Assembly (NCBI GenBank): GCA_030597865.1
Contig: JAUVQZ010000054.1
Span: forward strand, 1 to 13,475
DNA: 13,475 bases
Origin: Pseudomonadota bacterium
GTDB taxonomy: Bacteria > Desulfobacterota > Desulfobulbia > Desulfobulbales > SURF-16
Reading direction: 5' to 3'
Shown in pieces: positions 1 through 6,882 of the stretch. Numbering within the stretch: the stretch's first letter is position 1; each line of letters begins with the position of its first letter. The notes below the pieces were generated by a model that saw only the letters and a program-made list of their open reading frames with translations, ran no database searches and was not told where the DNA came from. A program made the translations under genes and the position numbers.

Positions 1-50
1 AAAAGGCGTTCCCTGGGGTGCCTGTGGTATATATGTTAGGGTGCCTTTTT
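1..50 (+). terminator. Possible intrinsic terminator or leader hairpin at the left edge
   Basis: Bases 1-7 (AAAAGGC) pair with 43-49 (GCCTTTT), and 11-14 (CCCT) pair with 38-41 (AGGG), around a 23-nt loop. A T-rich tract (46-60) follows. This fits a rho-independent terminator of a gene off the left edge. It lies only 23 nt before the znuA-like start codon, leaving little room for a promoter, so a leader or attenuator hairpin is also possible. The stem is imperfect and may extend beyond the window. Confidence 0.35.
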
Positions 51-72
51 TATTATTTCTGCCTGTGAGATC

Positions 73-948
73 ATGGATCTGCCCAAAAAAACCTTCCTCC
101 TCAGTACCCTGTTCTTTCTCCTGGCCTGTCCTTGGCAGGACGTATCCCATGCTGAAGGCAGGGGGGGGATAACCGTCTTTGCCTCCCTGGCGCCAGTGGC
201 CTTTGTGGTCGGGGAAATCGGCGGTGAGCTGATTGATGTCCACACCCTGATTCCGTCGGGCCGCGATCCGCACACCTTTTCACCCACCCCGCGCCAGGTG
301 GTGGCCTTGGGTCAGGCTCAGGTCTACTTCACCGTGGCCATGACCTTTGAGATAGAACTGGCTAACCGCCTTTCCGGCGCTGACCGGAATCTGCAGATTG
401 TTGATTGCAGCGTTGGTGTTGGGCGGCGGCATATGGAGCACGATCATCACCACGCCGCCCAGGGCGATCCCCATATCTGGCTTGGCATCGATCCCCTGGC
501 CAGGATGGCCAGAAACATCGCCGCAACCCTGATCCTTAAGGCTCCCGATTATCACCGGCAATTCCAGGAAAACCTTGACCATTTCCTTGGCCGCCTGGCC
601 CAGCTGGAAAGCGGACTGGGCCAGTTTCTCAGCCCGTTTCAGGGGCGCAGCTTTCTGGTCTTCCACCCCTCCTTTGGTTATTTTGCTGACAGCTTCGGCC
701 TTGTCCAGGAAGCCGTGGAGATTGAGGGCAAGAGCCCCTCACCCCGGCAGTTAACAGCCATTATCAGGCTGGCCAGGGCAAAAGGTATCAAGGTTATTTT
801 CATCCAGCCCCAGTTTGATAAACGTTCTGTTGAGCCCATCGCCCAGGCCATTAACGGCGAGGTGCTGACCATGGACCCCCTGGCCGCCGATGTTTTTGAT
901 AATCTTCAGGAAATGGCAGAAAAAATTGCCACCTCCCTTGGCAAGTGA
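73..948 (+). CDS. znuA: Periplasmic zinc/manganese-type ABC transporter substrate-binding protein (ZnuA-like)
   Basis: A 291-aa solute-binding protein of the cluster A-I (ZnuA/TroA/PsaA) family. It captures a divalent metal, probably Zn2+, and delivers it to the adjacent permease/ATPase. Residues 1-27 form a signal peptide, with a possible SPase I site at SHA-E (27/28); LLAC at 16-19 also resembles a weak lipobox, so lipoprotein anchoring is possible. The expected metal ligands are visible: H67 in DPHTFSP, H134 in DPHIWL, H198 in FHPSFGYF and D268 in TMDPLA. A short His-rich loop (120-127, HMEHDHHH) precedes H134, as is typical of zinc-specific members but much shorter than in many. The length is normal. 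The ATG at 73 gives a complete signal peptide; no strong Shine-Dalgarno sequence is seen. The gap to the ATPase gene is 21 nt, so co-transcription is expected. Metal specificity (Zn versus Mn/Fe) is inferred from the His loop and not proven. No clear Zur operator was found. Confidence 0.9.
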   Translation: MDLPKKTFLLSTLFFLLACPWQDVSHAEGRGGITVFASLAPVAFVVGEIGGELIDVHTLIPSGRDPHTFSPTPRQVVALGQAQVYFTVAMTFEIELANRLSGADRNLQIVDCSVGVGRRHMEHDHHHAAQGDPHIWLGIDPLARMARNIAATLILKAPDYHRQFQENLDHFLGRLAQLESGLGQFLSPFQGRSFLVFHPSFGYFADSFGLVQEAVEIEGKSPSPRQLTAIIRLARAKGIKVIFIQPQFDKRSVEPIAQAINGEVLTMDPLAADVFDNLQEMAEKIATSLGK

Positions 949-969
949 TACAAAAAATCTCAGGCGCTT

Positions 970-1776
970 GTGTCAAGCGCCACTTTAACACCAGTCAACC
1001 TTAACCCGCTGACAGACACCGTGACCGAACCCATTCTCACCTTTGATAACGTCTCCTTTGCCTTTGACAGCATGGAGGTGCTCAGCGATGTCTCCTTCAC
1101 CGCCCAACCCCACGAATCCATCTGCGTGGTGGGCCCCAACGGTGGTGGCAAGTCCACCCTGGTCAAGCTGATCCTCGGCCTCCTTGAGCCTGGCCGCGGC
1201 ACCATAACGGTCCTTGGCACCGATCCAGTGCGGGCAAGGCCTAAAATCGGTTACATGCCGCAGTATCTCCACCATGACCAGCGTTTTCCGGTGAGTGTCC
1301 TTGATGTGGCCCGCATGGGCCGCCTCAGCGGTCATCTCCTTGGTTTTTACAGCAGGAAGGATAAACAGATCACCATGACCGCCCTGGATGAGATGGGGGT
1401 GGCGGATCTGGCCAAGCGCCCCTTTGGCGCCCTGTCCGGCGGACAGCGTCAGCGGGTTCTCATTGCCCGGGCCCTGGCCTGTAAGCCTGAGCTTCTCCTC
1501 CTTGACGAACCCACCGCCAATGTCGATCCCGCCGTTGAAAACCAGTTTCTGGAAATCCTCCACGACCTGGCGGCCAAGATCACGGTCATCACCGTTACCC
1601 ACGATCTCGGCTTTGTCTCCCAGCTGGTTGACCGGGTTATCTGCGTTAATCGTTATGTGAAAATCCACCCCACCAGTGAAATCACCGGTGAAATCATCCA
1701 GGATATGTATGGCGGCGACCTGAAAATGGTGCGCCACGACCATTGCTGCTCCGAGCAGGGCCATGCCCATGACTGA
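970..1776 (+). CDS. znuC: Zinc/manganese-type ABC transporter ATP-binding protein (ZnuC-like)
   Basis: The cytoplasmic ATPase of the metal importer, 268 aa from a GTG start. Walker A is GPNGGGKST (55-63), the Q-loop glutamine is Q98, the signature is LSGGQR (155-160), Walker B is LLLLDE (175-180) and the H-loop is H211. All catalytic motifs are intact. The N-terminus is about 20 residues longer than the core ABC domain needs; a second in-frame GTG at 1021 (residue 18) would remove most of this extension, and neither start has a convincing Shine-Dalgarno sequence. The C-terminal tail (255-268) ends in a His/Cys-rich segment with three further His and two adjacent Cys, which could bind metal as reported for some ZnuC proteins. 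The 3' end overlaps the permease start, a sign of translational coupling. Confidence 0.9.
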   Translation: MSSATLTPVNLNPLTDTVTEPILTFDNVSFAFDSMEVLSDVSFTAQPHESICVVGPNGGGKSTLVKLILGLLEPGRGTITVLGTDPVRARPKIGYMPQYLHHDQRFPVSVLDVARMGRLSGHLLGFYSRKDKQITMTALDEMGVADLAKRPFGALSGGQRQRVLIARALACKPELLLLDEPTANVDPAVENQFLEILHDLAAKITVITVTHDLGFVSQLVDRVICVNRYVKIHPTSEITGEIIQDMYGGDLKMVRHDHCCSEQGHAHD

Positions 1777-2617
1777 ATTCTTCACCACCCTTATTGACCC
1801 CTCCATCACCTTTCTGCGCTATGCCCTTATCGCCGGTTTGCTGGCCTCGGTGGCCTTTGGGGTGATCGGCTCCTATGTGGTGGTGAAACGGATCACCTAT
1901 ATGGCCGGCGCCATTGCCCATTGCGTGCTCGGTGGCATTGGCGCCGCCCTCTTTTTCAGTCAGCGCTACGGCCTGGGCTGGCTGACGCCCATGACCGGCG
2001 CGGTGATTGCTGCCCTGGCCGCGGCAATTATCATCGGCCTGGTCAGCATCCACGCCCAGGAGAGGGAGGACAGCGTCATCTCGGCCCTGTGGGTCTCTGG
2101 TATGGCCGCCGGGATCATGTTCATGGCCAAGACACCGGGCTATATAGATCCCATGAGTTATCTCTTTGGCAATATCCTGATGATCTCCCTCCAGGACCTC
2201 TGGGTTATTCTGGCCTTGGATATCTGCGTGGTGACCCTGGGCATCCTCTTTTACAACAAGATGCTGGCCGTCTGCTTTGACGAGGAATTCGCCCGTTTGC
2301 GTGGCGTGCATACCAAATTTTATTTCCTGCTTCTTCTCTGCCTGACGGCGCTGACCATTGTCCTGATGATCCGTATTGTCGGCATAGTGCTGGTGATAGC
2401 CCTCTTCTCCCTGCCTGCGGCAGTGGCCGGCCATTACTCCTCCCGGCTCTGGCAGATGATGGCCATTTCCACCCTGCTCTCCATGTTCTATGTGGTCGCT
2501 GGTCTGGCCGTGAGCTATGGCCCCAACCTGCCCAGCGGCGCCACCATTGTCATGATTGCCGGGATCAGCTACCTGCTCACCATGGCCGGCAAGATGCTGA
2601 GGAGAAAGCATAACTAG
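1763..2617 (+). CDS. znuB: Zinc/manganese-type ABC transporter permease (ABC-3 family, ZnuB-like)
   Basis: An integral membrane permease of the ABC-3 family, 284 aa. Hydrophobic segments at roughly 17-40, 48-66, 76-96, 105-122, 145-165, 186-215, 234-252 and 258-276 fit the eight or so helices of ZnuB/TroC permeases. The cytoplasmic coupling region is visible around PAAVAGHYSSRLWQMM (218-233). The gene begins inside the end of the ATPase gene; the ATG at 1763 gives a 14-nt overlap and the ATG at 1769 an 8-nt overlap. GCAGGG shortly upstream may serve as a weak ribosome binding site. With the two upstream genes it forms a complete importer. No terminator is evident after the stop codon; the next recognisable element is the structured leader at 2659. 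Confidence 0.9.
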   Translation: MPMTEFFTTLIDPSITFLRYALIAGLLASVAFGVIGSYVVVKRITYMAGAIAHCVLGGIGAALFFSQRYGLGWLTPMTGAVIAALAAAIIIGLVSIHAQEREDSVISALWVSGMAAGIMFMAKTPGYIDPMSYLFGNILMISLQDLWVILALDICVVTLGILFYNKMLAVCFDEEFARLRGVHTKFYFLLLLCLTALTIVLMIRIVGIVLVIALFSLPAAVAGHYSSRLWQMMAISTLLSMFYVVAGLAVSYGPNLPSGATIVMIAGISYLLTMAGKMLRRKHN

Positions 2618-2658
2618 TCGCTGGTTAAAATTAAAAAACATCAATAAACTCCCTAGCT

Positions 2659-2780
2659 TAACGGGTGGCAGGGTACTTTCGAGATACTCGAAAGAGGCCT
2701 GTGAGCCATAGCCCGCTATGCGAACATGCTGATGACAGCAGCGAAGCGGCGAAGCAGATGCGGTGCCCTGTCATCTGTTA
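2659..2780 (+). ncRNA. Structured 5' leader, candidate cis-regulatory RNA (unassigned, riboswitch-like)
   Basis: TAACGGGTGGCAGGG (2659-2673) pairs without interruption with CCCTGTCATCTGTTA (2766-2780): 15 consecutive pairs, three of them G-U. Inside this closing helix lie an 8-bp hairpin, CTTTCGAG/CTCGAAAG (2676-2683/2687-2694, loop ATA); a 5-bp hairpin, CATAG/CTATG (2707-2711/2716-2720, loop CCCG); a 5-bp hairpin, TGCTG/CAGCA (2727-2731/2736-2740, loop ATGA); and a tandem GCGAAGC repeat (2741-2747, 2749-2755). The GGAG ribosome binding site (2782-2785) begins two bases after the closing helix, and the oxidoreductase ATG follows at 2794. This geometry, a multi-branch fold abutting the Shine-Dalgarno sequence, resembles translational riboswitches. 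I could not match it to the TPP, FMN, cobalamin, SAM, glycine, c-di-GMP-I or SRP consensus as I remember them. Pairing is seen directly; function is inferred. Confidence 0.6.
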
Positions 2781-2793
2781 CGGAGAAAACATC

Positions 2794-3897
2794 ATGGATA
2801 AACATCTCGTCCTTGTGGGCGCCGGTCACGCCCACATGACCGCCATGGCCCAGATCAGCGCTCTCCAGACCCAGGGGATCAAGGTGACGGTGATCGGCCC
2901 CTCCTCCCATCATTATTATTCCGGCATGGGGCCCGGCATGCTGGGCGGCACCTATAGCGCCGCTGACATCAGCTTCCCCGTCCAGCAGATGGTGGAGGCC
3001 CAGGGCGGCATCTTTATCAAAGACCGCCTGGAGGCTATTGATGCCGGCAAGCGCTCCCTGACCCTGTCCTCTGGAAACACCATCGCCTATGACGTGGCCT
3101 CCTTTAATATCGGCAGCCATGTCCCTGATGCCGAGGTCTTAAAGGCGGGGGAGGTTTTTTCGGTGAAACCCATTGAGAACCTGCAGGCCGGCCGCCAGCG
3201 CATTCTGGCCCTGGCCGAAAAGGGCATGGTGGATGTGGGGGTGGTGGGAGGAGGTCCGGCCGGCCTGGAGGTTGCCGGTAATAGCTGGGCCTGTGGCCGG
3301 GAGAGGGGGGGCAAGGGCTGCCGGGTGCGGATCTATGCCGGCAAACACTTCATGGCCCGGGTACCTGTGAAGGTGCGGAAGCGCTGCATCCAGGTCATGG
3401 CCGGGCGCAATATTGAGATCATTGAGGGGAGTTATGTTGCAGAGATCAATACCGGTGAGGTGAGACTTGCGGATGGCCGGACCTTCCAGGACCAGGTGCT
3501 GTTCACTGCCGTGGGGGTCCGGCCTAATCCGGCCTTTACCAGGTCTGGCCTGGAAACCGGGCCGGACGGCGGCCTGCTGGTCAATACATACCTGCAGAGT
3601 CCGAAATATCCGGAGATCTTCGGGGGTGGCGACTGTATCTATTTTGCCGACCAGCCCCTGGCCAAGGTGGGCGTCTATGCGGTGCGCCAGAACCCTGTTC
3701 TCCTTGCCAACCTCCAGGCCCAGCTCAGTGGCCAACCCCTGACCCCCTTTGATCCGGGTGGCGATTATCTGCTGATCTTCAACTGCGGCAATGGCGAGGG
3801 CGTCTTCCACAAGAGCGGCGTGGCCTTTAGGGGCAGGCTGGCCTTCTGGATCAAGGATTATATTGACCGGGCCTTCATGCGCCGCTTTCAGCCCTGA
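2794..3897 (+). CDS. FAD/NAD(P)-dependent pyridine nucleotide-disulfide-type oxidoreductase (NDH-2-like, related to the SelD-fused domain)
   Basis: A 367-aa two-dinucleotide-binding-domain flavoprotein. The N-terminal FAD site is VLVGAGHAHM (6-15), with GxGxxH in place of the usual GxGxxG. A second Rossmann motif, VGVVGGGPAGLE (148-159), should bind NAD(P)H. The C-terminal FAD-contacting segment is YPEIFGGGDCIYF (272-284). The YSGMGPGMLGG segment (42-52) and the GHAH motif recall the flavoprotein domain found fused to selenide-water dikinase (SelD) in some bacteria and the NADH dehydrogenase-like COG1252 group; here it stands alone. No redox CxxC typical of thioredoxin-reductase-like enzymes is seen and no clear membrane helix is present, though the C-terminus (about 345-367) is basic and aromatic and could associate with the membrane. 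The frame stays open upstream to a GTG at 2665, but that stretch is the structured RNA; the ATG at 2794 with GGAG 8 nt before it is the likely start. Substrate and electron acceptor cannot be read from the sequence. Confidence 0.8.
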   Translation: MDKHLVLVGAGHAHMTAMAQISALQTQGIKVTVIGPSSHHYYSGMGPGMLGGTYSAADISFPVQQMVEAQGGIFIKDRLEAIDAGKRSLTLSSGNTIAYDVASFNIGSHVPDAEVLKAGEVFSVKPIENLQAGRQRILALAEKGMVDVGVVGGGPAGLEVAGNSWACGRERGGKGCRVRIYAGKHFMARVPVKVRKRCIQVMAGRNIEIIEGSYVAEINTGEVRLADGRTFQDQVLFTAVGVRPNPAFTRSGLETGPDGGLLVNTYLQSPKYPEIFGGGDCIYFADQPLAKVGVYAVRQNPVLLANLQAQLSGQPLTPFDPGGDYLLIFNCGNGEGVFHKSGVAFRGRLAFWIKDYIDRAFMRRFQP

Positions 3898-3957
3898 AAT
3901 CCTTACAGGCATAGGGGGGATGCATCTTGGCGTACAGTTTGGTGATCGCTATCCTGA

Positions 3958-4392
3958 TCAGGGCAACCTGTTTCCCTTACCCCTTAGGCTGAATGTGGCC
4001 CGCTGCCGGGCCTTACCGTCGTACCAGAGGTAGGTGCTGGCGCTTTTCTTGACGAGCTTGCCGCACCTGGTCTCCTGGATCGAGGTCTTATTTTTATGGC
4101 GGGTGGTGGTGATGCAGAGGACCCCCCTGTTGTCCATCGTCCACTTACCCGACTTGGAGTGTCTGGCTGAGAACTTTATGGCCAGGACGCCATCTTTTTT
4201 GAAATAGGCGTGATAATCCTTTTTCGGCTTATTGTCCCGGGCATGCTCCACGATGAAAAAGGTTTTCCCCCTCAGTCCTGAGGCCATATCAGGCCCCTTC
4301 TTTTTTATCTCTGCCGCAACTCCCTGGCATGGACTAACAAAAAATGCTCCCATCATAAAAATCAGAAAAAAAAGCCGCGTCCCTTGCTTCAT
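3958..4392 (-). CDS. Small secreted protein of unknown function (possibly DUF995-like)
   Basis: A 144-aa predicted exported protein. The start chosen is the ATG whose complement is 4390-4392, preceded by a GAGGGGGG purine tract at good spacing; a farther upstream ATG at 4422 would add ten residues ahead of the signal peptide and is less likely. Residues 1-27 form a signal peptide (basic MKQGTR, hydrophobic FFLIFMMGAFFV, cleavage after GVAA). The mature part is very basic, with a GLRGKTFF segment, an aromatic-glycine stretch (YHAYFKKDG), GKWTMDNRGVLCI and a second Cys in ETRCGKL. One Cys pair could form a disulfide. The order 'GKT ... dG ... W ... LC ... C' recalls the small proteobacterial DUF995 family, but this is a loose resemblance. 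The gene is convergent with the oxidoreductase (60 nt between stops) and divergent from the iron-sulfur gene. No function is assigned. Confidence 0.65.
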   Translation of the reverse strand: MKQGTRLFFLIFMMGAFFVSPCQGVAAEIKKKGPDMASGLRGKTFFIVEHARDNKPKKDYHAYFKKDGVLAIKFSARHSKSGKWTMDNRGVLCITTTRHKNKTSIQETRCGKLVKKSASTYLWYDGKARQRATFSLRGKGNRLP

Positions 4393-4566
4393 ACTATCAT
4401 TCCCCCCTCTGATTGGGTACAACCTGCAGGTGCATAGATTACCCTGCTCTATTAAAATCTCCCTGGAGATTCACCTCTCTCCTTGTAACATGAAACGGTG
4501 CTGGCGCACAAAGGGGTTGGATCAAAAAGGTGCGTTGGTGGTCAATGTCATACATTAAAAGCGTCT

Positions 4567-4639
4567 GGCCAGGGAAAACACGGAAAACACTGCAACCCCC
4601 TCTTTTTACTTTTCCGTGCCTTCTCTGGGTTCCGTGGCC
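4567..4639. repeat. Degenerate inverted repeat (CACGGAAAA/TTTTCCGTG)
   Basis: CACGGAAAA (4579-4587) is an exact inverted match to TTTTCCGTG (4610-4618). The outer ends also mirror each other: GGCCA at 4567-4571 and TGGCC at 4635-4639, with TTCCGTGG repeated in the right arm (4630-4637). The arms differ in length by about 9 bases, so the whole is an imperfect palindrome of about 73 bp. It resembles dispersed intergenic palindromes built on CACGGAAAA that occur in some environmental bacterial genomes. Only one copy was noticed here. It lies 36 bp upstream of the iron-sulfur gene. Confidence 0.45.
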
Positions 4640-4674
4640 TAAAAATAAATCCATCAATCATCCCCCTGAAGATC

Positions 4675-5781
4675 ATGAAAACCCACTCCGTTGACCTGGC
4701 CCGTTCTGTGGCTGAAAACTGTCTGGACTGCTCCATCTGCGTCAAGCAATGTCAGTTTTTAAGCGCCAACGGCAGCCCCCGCCATCTTGCTGAACTCTTC
4801 CTTAAAGAGCCGGACAGCGACCTTGCCTTTCGTTGCAGTCTCTGCCGCCTCTGCACTGCGGTCTGTCCCAAGGATGTCGATCCGGCTGGTCTGCTCATGG
4901 CCCAACGCTGCCAGGCGGTGAACCATGACAAGGGCCACCATGGCCAGCACCGGCCCTTGCTCTCCTATGAAAAAAGGGGGAGCTCACGCCTTTTGTCCTG
5001 GTATGGCCTGCCCCAAGGGTGTGACACCATTTTCTTTCCCGGCTGTGCCCTGCCCGGCAGCCGGCCGCAGCGGGTGCTGGACGTGGTCAGCCAGCTTCAA
5101 GGGGAAATCCCCAATCTCGGGGTGGTGCTTGATTGCTGCACCAAGCCCTCCCACGACCTGGGCCGCCGTGATTATTTTCAGACCATGTTTTCCGGCCTGC
5201 TGGAGATCCTCAAAAGGTGCGGCATTAAAAAGGTGCTGGTTGCCTGTCCCAACTGCTTTCGAATGTTCAAGGAGTACGGCACGCTGGAGGTGCAGACCAT
5301 CTATGAACTACTCAAGGCCCCTTCAGGGACGGCCCTGCAGGCAGAGGTCACTCTCCATGATCCCTGCGGGGTTCGCTTTGACAGCCAGATCCATGGGGCG
5401 GTCCGCACCCTGGTCAGGGATGCCGGTTGTACGGTGCGCGAGATGAAACACCATGGCAAGAACACCTTATGCTGCGGCGAGGGTGGTGCCGTGGGTTATC
5501 TTGACAAAGATCTGGCCCGGTCCTGGGTTGAGTTGCGCAGACAGGAGGCCGGAGAACTCAAGGTGATCACCTATTGCGCCGGCTGCAGCCATTACCTGGG
5601 CCAGAGCATGGACAGCAGCCACATCCTCGACCTGCTCTATGAGCCGGATCGAACCATGGCGGCCAAGGTCAAGGTGGCCCGCGCCCCCATGACCTATTGG
5701 CATCGCTTCCGGCTCAAAAAGAAACTTGCCGCAATCCTTGCCCCCCACACCGCATGCTGTCGCCAGGACATGGAGGGCTGA
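4675..5781 (+). CDS. (Fe-S)-binding protein with two 4Fe-4S motifs and two CCG domains (HdrD/GlpC-like)
   Basis: A 368-aa redox protein. The N-terminus carries two ferredoxin-type motifs, C16-x2-C19-x2-C22-x3-C26 and C54-x2-C57-x2-C60-x3-C64-P, each fit for a [4Fe-4S] cluster. Two cysteine-rich CCG domains follow: C124, C154-C155, C191-x2-C194, and C231, C266-C267-G268, C301-x2-C304. This is the layout of heterodisulfide reductase HdrD, glycolate oxidase GlcF and GlpC, which relay electrons from a flavin dehydrogenase partner to quinone or a thiol-disulfide substrate. The first CCG motif reads C-C-T rather than C-C-G. No partner subunit (FAD-binding oxidase, HdrE-like cytochrome) is adjacent, so the substrate is unknown. 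There is no signal peptide, and the C-terminal end is basic. The start at 4675 was chosen because it lies just before the first cluster; upstream in-frame codons would run through the inverted repeat. The Shine-Dalgarno sequence is weak. The stop overlaps the next ATG (ATGA), so the two genes are probably coupled. Confidence 0.8.
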   Translation: MKTHSVDLARSVAENCLDCSICVKQCQFLSANGSPRHLAELFLKEPDSDLAFRCSLCRLCTAVCPKDVDPAGLLMAQRCQAVNHDKGHHGQHRPLLSYEKRGSSRLLSWYGLPQGCDTIFFPGCALPGSRPQRVLDVVSQLQGEIPNLGVVLDCCTKPSHDLGRRDYFQTMFSGLLEILKRCGIKKVLVACPNCFRMFKEYGTLEVQTIYELLKAPSGTALQAEVTLHDPCGVRFDSQIHGAVRTLVRDAGCTVREMKHHGKNTLCCGEGGAVGYLDKDLARSWVELRRQEAGELKVITYCAGCSHYLGQSMDSSHILDLLYEPDRTMAAKVKVARAPMTYWHRFRLKKKLAAILAPHTACCRQDMEG

Positions 5782-6767
5782 TGGATCTGAAACTTGGTAA
5801 CCTCACCATCTCCCCACCCCTGGTTCTTGCCCCCATGGTGGGAGTGGGCCATTCTGCCCTGCGCACCATCATCATGGAGCTTGGCGGCGTCGGTCTGCTC
5901 TCCACCGAGATGCTCGGGGCCCGCAAACTGCCGCACAGCAACCCTCTTTATGATCCCTTTTTGATTAAGGGTGATATGGAACACCCCCTCTCCTATCAGA
6001 TGCTGGTGGCAAACCCCGAGGATGTGGCCCCCGCCATGGATGCTCTCCATCGCCTGGGGGCCGATGCCGTGGATCTTAATCTGGGCTGTCCTGCCCCCAC
6101 CGTCCGCCGCACAGGGGCCGGCTCTAAACTTGCTGAGGACAGCGATCTGGTCCGGCAGGTGGTGGCGGCAGCCCGCCGGGCCACAACACTTCCCCTGTCT
6201 GCCAAAATAAGATTGGGTCCGGAGCTTAGTGAGGAGAAGCTCCGTGCTTTCTGCCTGATGCTTGAGGGAGAGGGCCTCGACTATCTCACCGTCCATGGCC
6301 GCCTCCAAAAAGAGCCGTTTGTCAGGAGGGCGCGTTGGGAGTGGATCGCTAAGGTCAAGGAGTGGCTCACCATTCCGGTGATTGCCAATGGCGGCATCTT
6401 CAGTGTTGAAGACGCCAAGAGATGCCTGGAGATAAGCGGTGCCGACGGCTTGATGATCGGCCGGGCCGCACCCGCAACACCATGGCTCTTTGCCGAGATT
6501 GCCCATGCCATTTATGGCGGACCAGCCCTGGCCGTTATTGACAGGCCTGCCATCTATCGACGTTTTGTGGCGATCCTGGAGGAACGCTTCCCGCCAGGCC
6601 GTCATCTCGGCCGTCTCAAGGAGTTCAGCCATTACTTCAGTAAGAACTATCCCTTTGGCCATCACCTGGCCATGGCGATCCAGCGCAGCGAGTCCGTGGC
6701 CGGGGCCATGGAGGTGGCAGAGGCTTTTTTTGCAAGGCACGATAGGGGAGCTGGTTTAGCCGGCTAG
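5781..6767 (+). CDS. tRNA-dihydrouridine synthase (Dus family)
   Basis: A 328-aa FMN-dependent TIM-barrel enzyme that reduces specific uridines to dihydrouridine in tRNA using NADPH. The N-terminal FMN-contacting motif is LAPMVGVGHSALR (16-28). The catalytic cysteine is C103 in LNLGCPAPTVRRTGAGSKL, with K142 (SAKIRLG), H172 (LTVHGR), N203-G204 (VIANGGI) and G227-R228 (GLMIGRAA) as flavin and phosphate contacts. All hallmark residues are intact and the length is normal, including a short helical C-terminal tRNA-binding domain. The start at 5781 is supported by GGAGGG at 5772-5777 and by the ATGA overlap with the preceding iron-sulfur gene. Which Dus subgroup (A, B or C) it belongs to, and so which tRNA position it modifies, is not clear from motifs alone, so no symbol is given. 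The downstream neighbour is convergent. Confidence 0.9.
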   Translation: MDLKLGNLTISPPLVLAPMVGVGHSALRTIIMELGGVGLLSTEMLGARKLPHSNPLYDPFLIKGDMEHPLSYQMLVANPEDVAPAMDALHRLGADAVDLNLGCPAPTVRRTGAGSKLAEDSDLVRQVVAAARRATTLPLSAKIRLGPELSEEKLRAFCLMLEGEGLDYLTVHGRLQKEPFVRRARWEWIAKVKEWLTIPVIANGGIFSVEDAKRCLEISGADGLMIGRAAPATPWLFAEIAHAIYGGPALAVIDRPAIYRRFVAILEERFPPGRHLGRLKEFSHYFSKNYPFGHHLAMAIQRSESVAGAMEVAEAFFARHDRGAGLAG

Positions 6768-6882
6768 GCCCCCCAATCCACAGGGATCAAGGCCGTTAAC
6801 AGGCCCAGGCAAGCGGTGCCGAAGGCCGGGGCGGTTGTGGTGTCGCACATCCGTTCCCGTGACCGGGCAGGTGAGATTTTGC

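Noticed and set aside
20..40. AT-rich stretch TGGTATATATGTTA upstream of znuA as a Zur operator
   Set aside because: It lacks the symmetric half-sites of the known Zur box and overlaps the edge hairpin; not strong enough to report as a site.
2729..2735. CTGATGA heptamer inside the structured leader, like the hammerhead ribozyme core
   Set aside because: The required GAAA on the other side of stem II and the cleavage-site UH next to stem III are not present in a fitting order; only GAAG occurs.
2665..2793. In-frame N-terminal extension of the oxidoreductase from a GTG
   Set aside because: It overlaps the base-paired leader, has no ribosome binding site, and the family starts at the FAD motif just after the ATG at 2794.
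6768..6882. Possible bidirectional terminator between dus and lptF
   Set aside because: Only short GC-rich pairings such as CCCG/CGGG were seen and there is no T-run in either direction.
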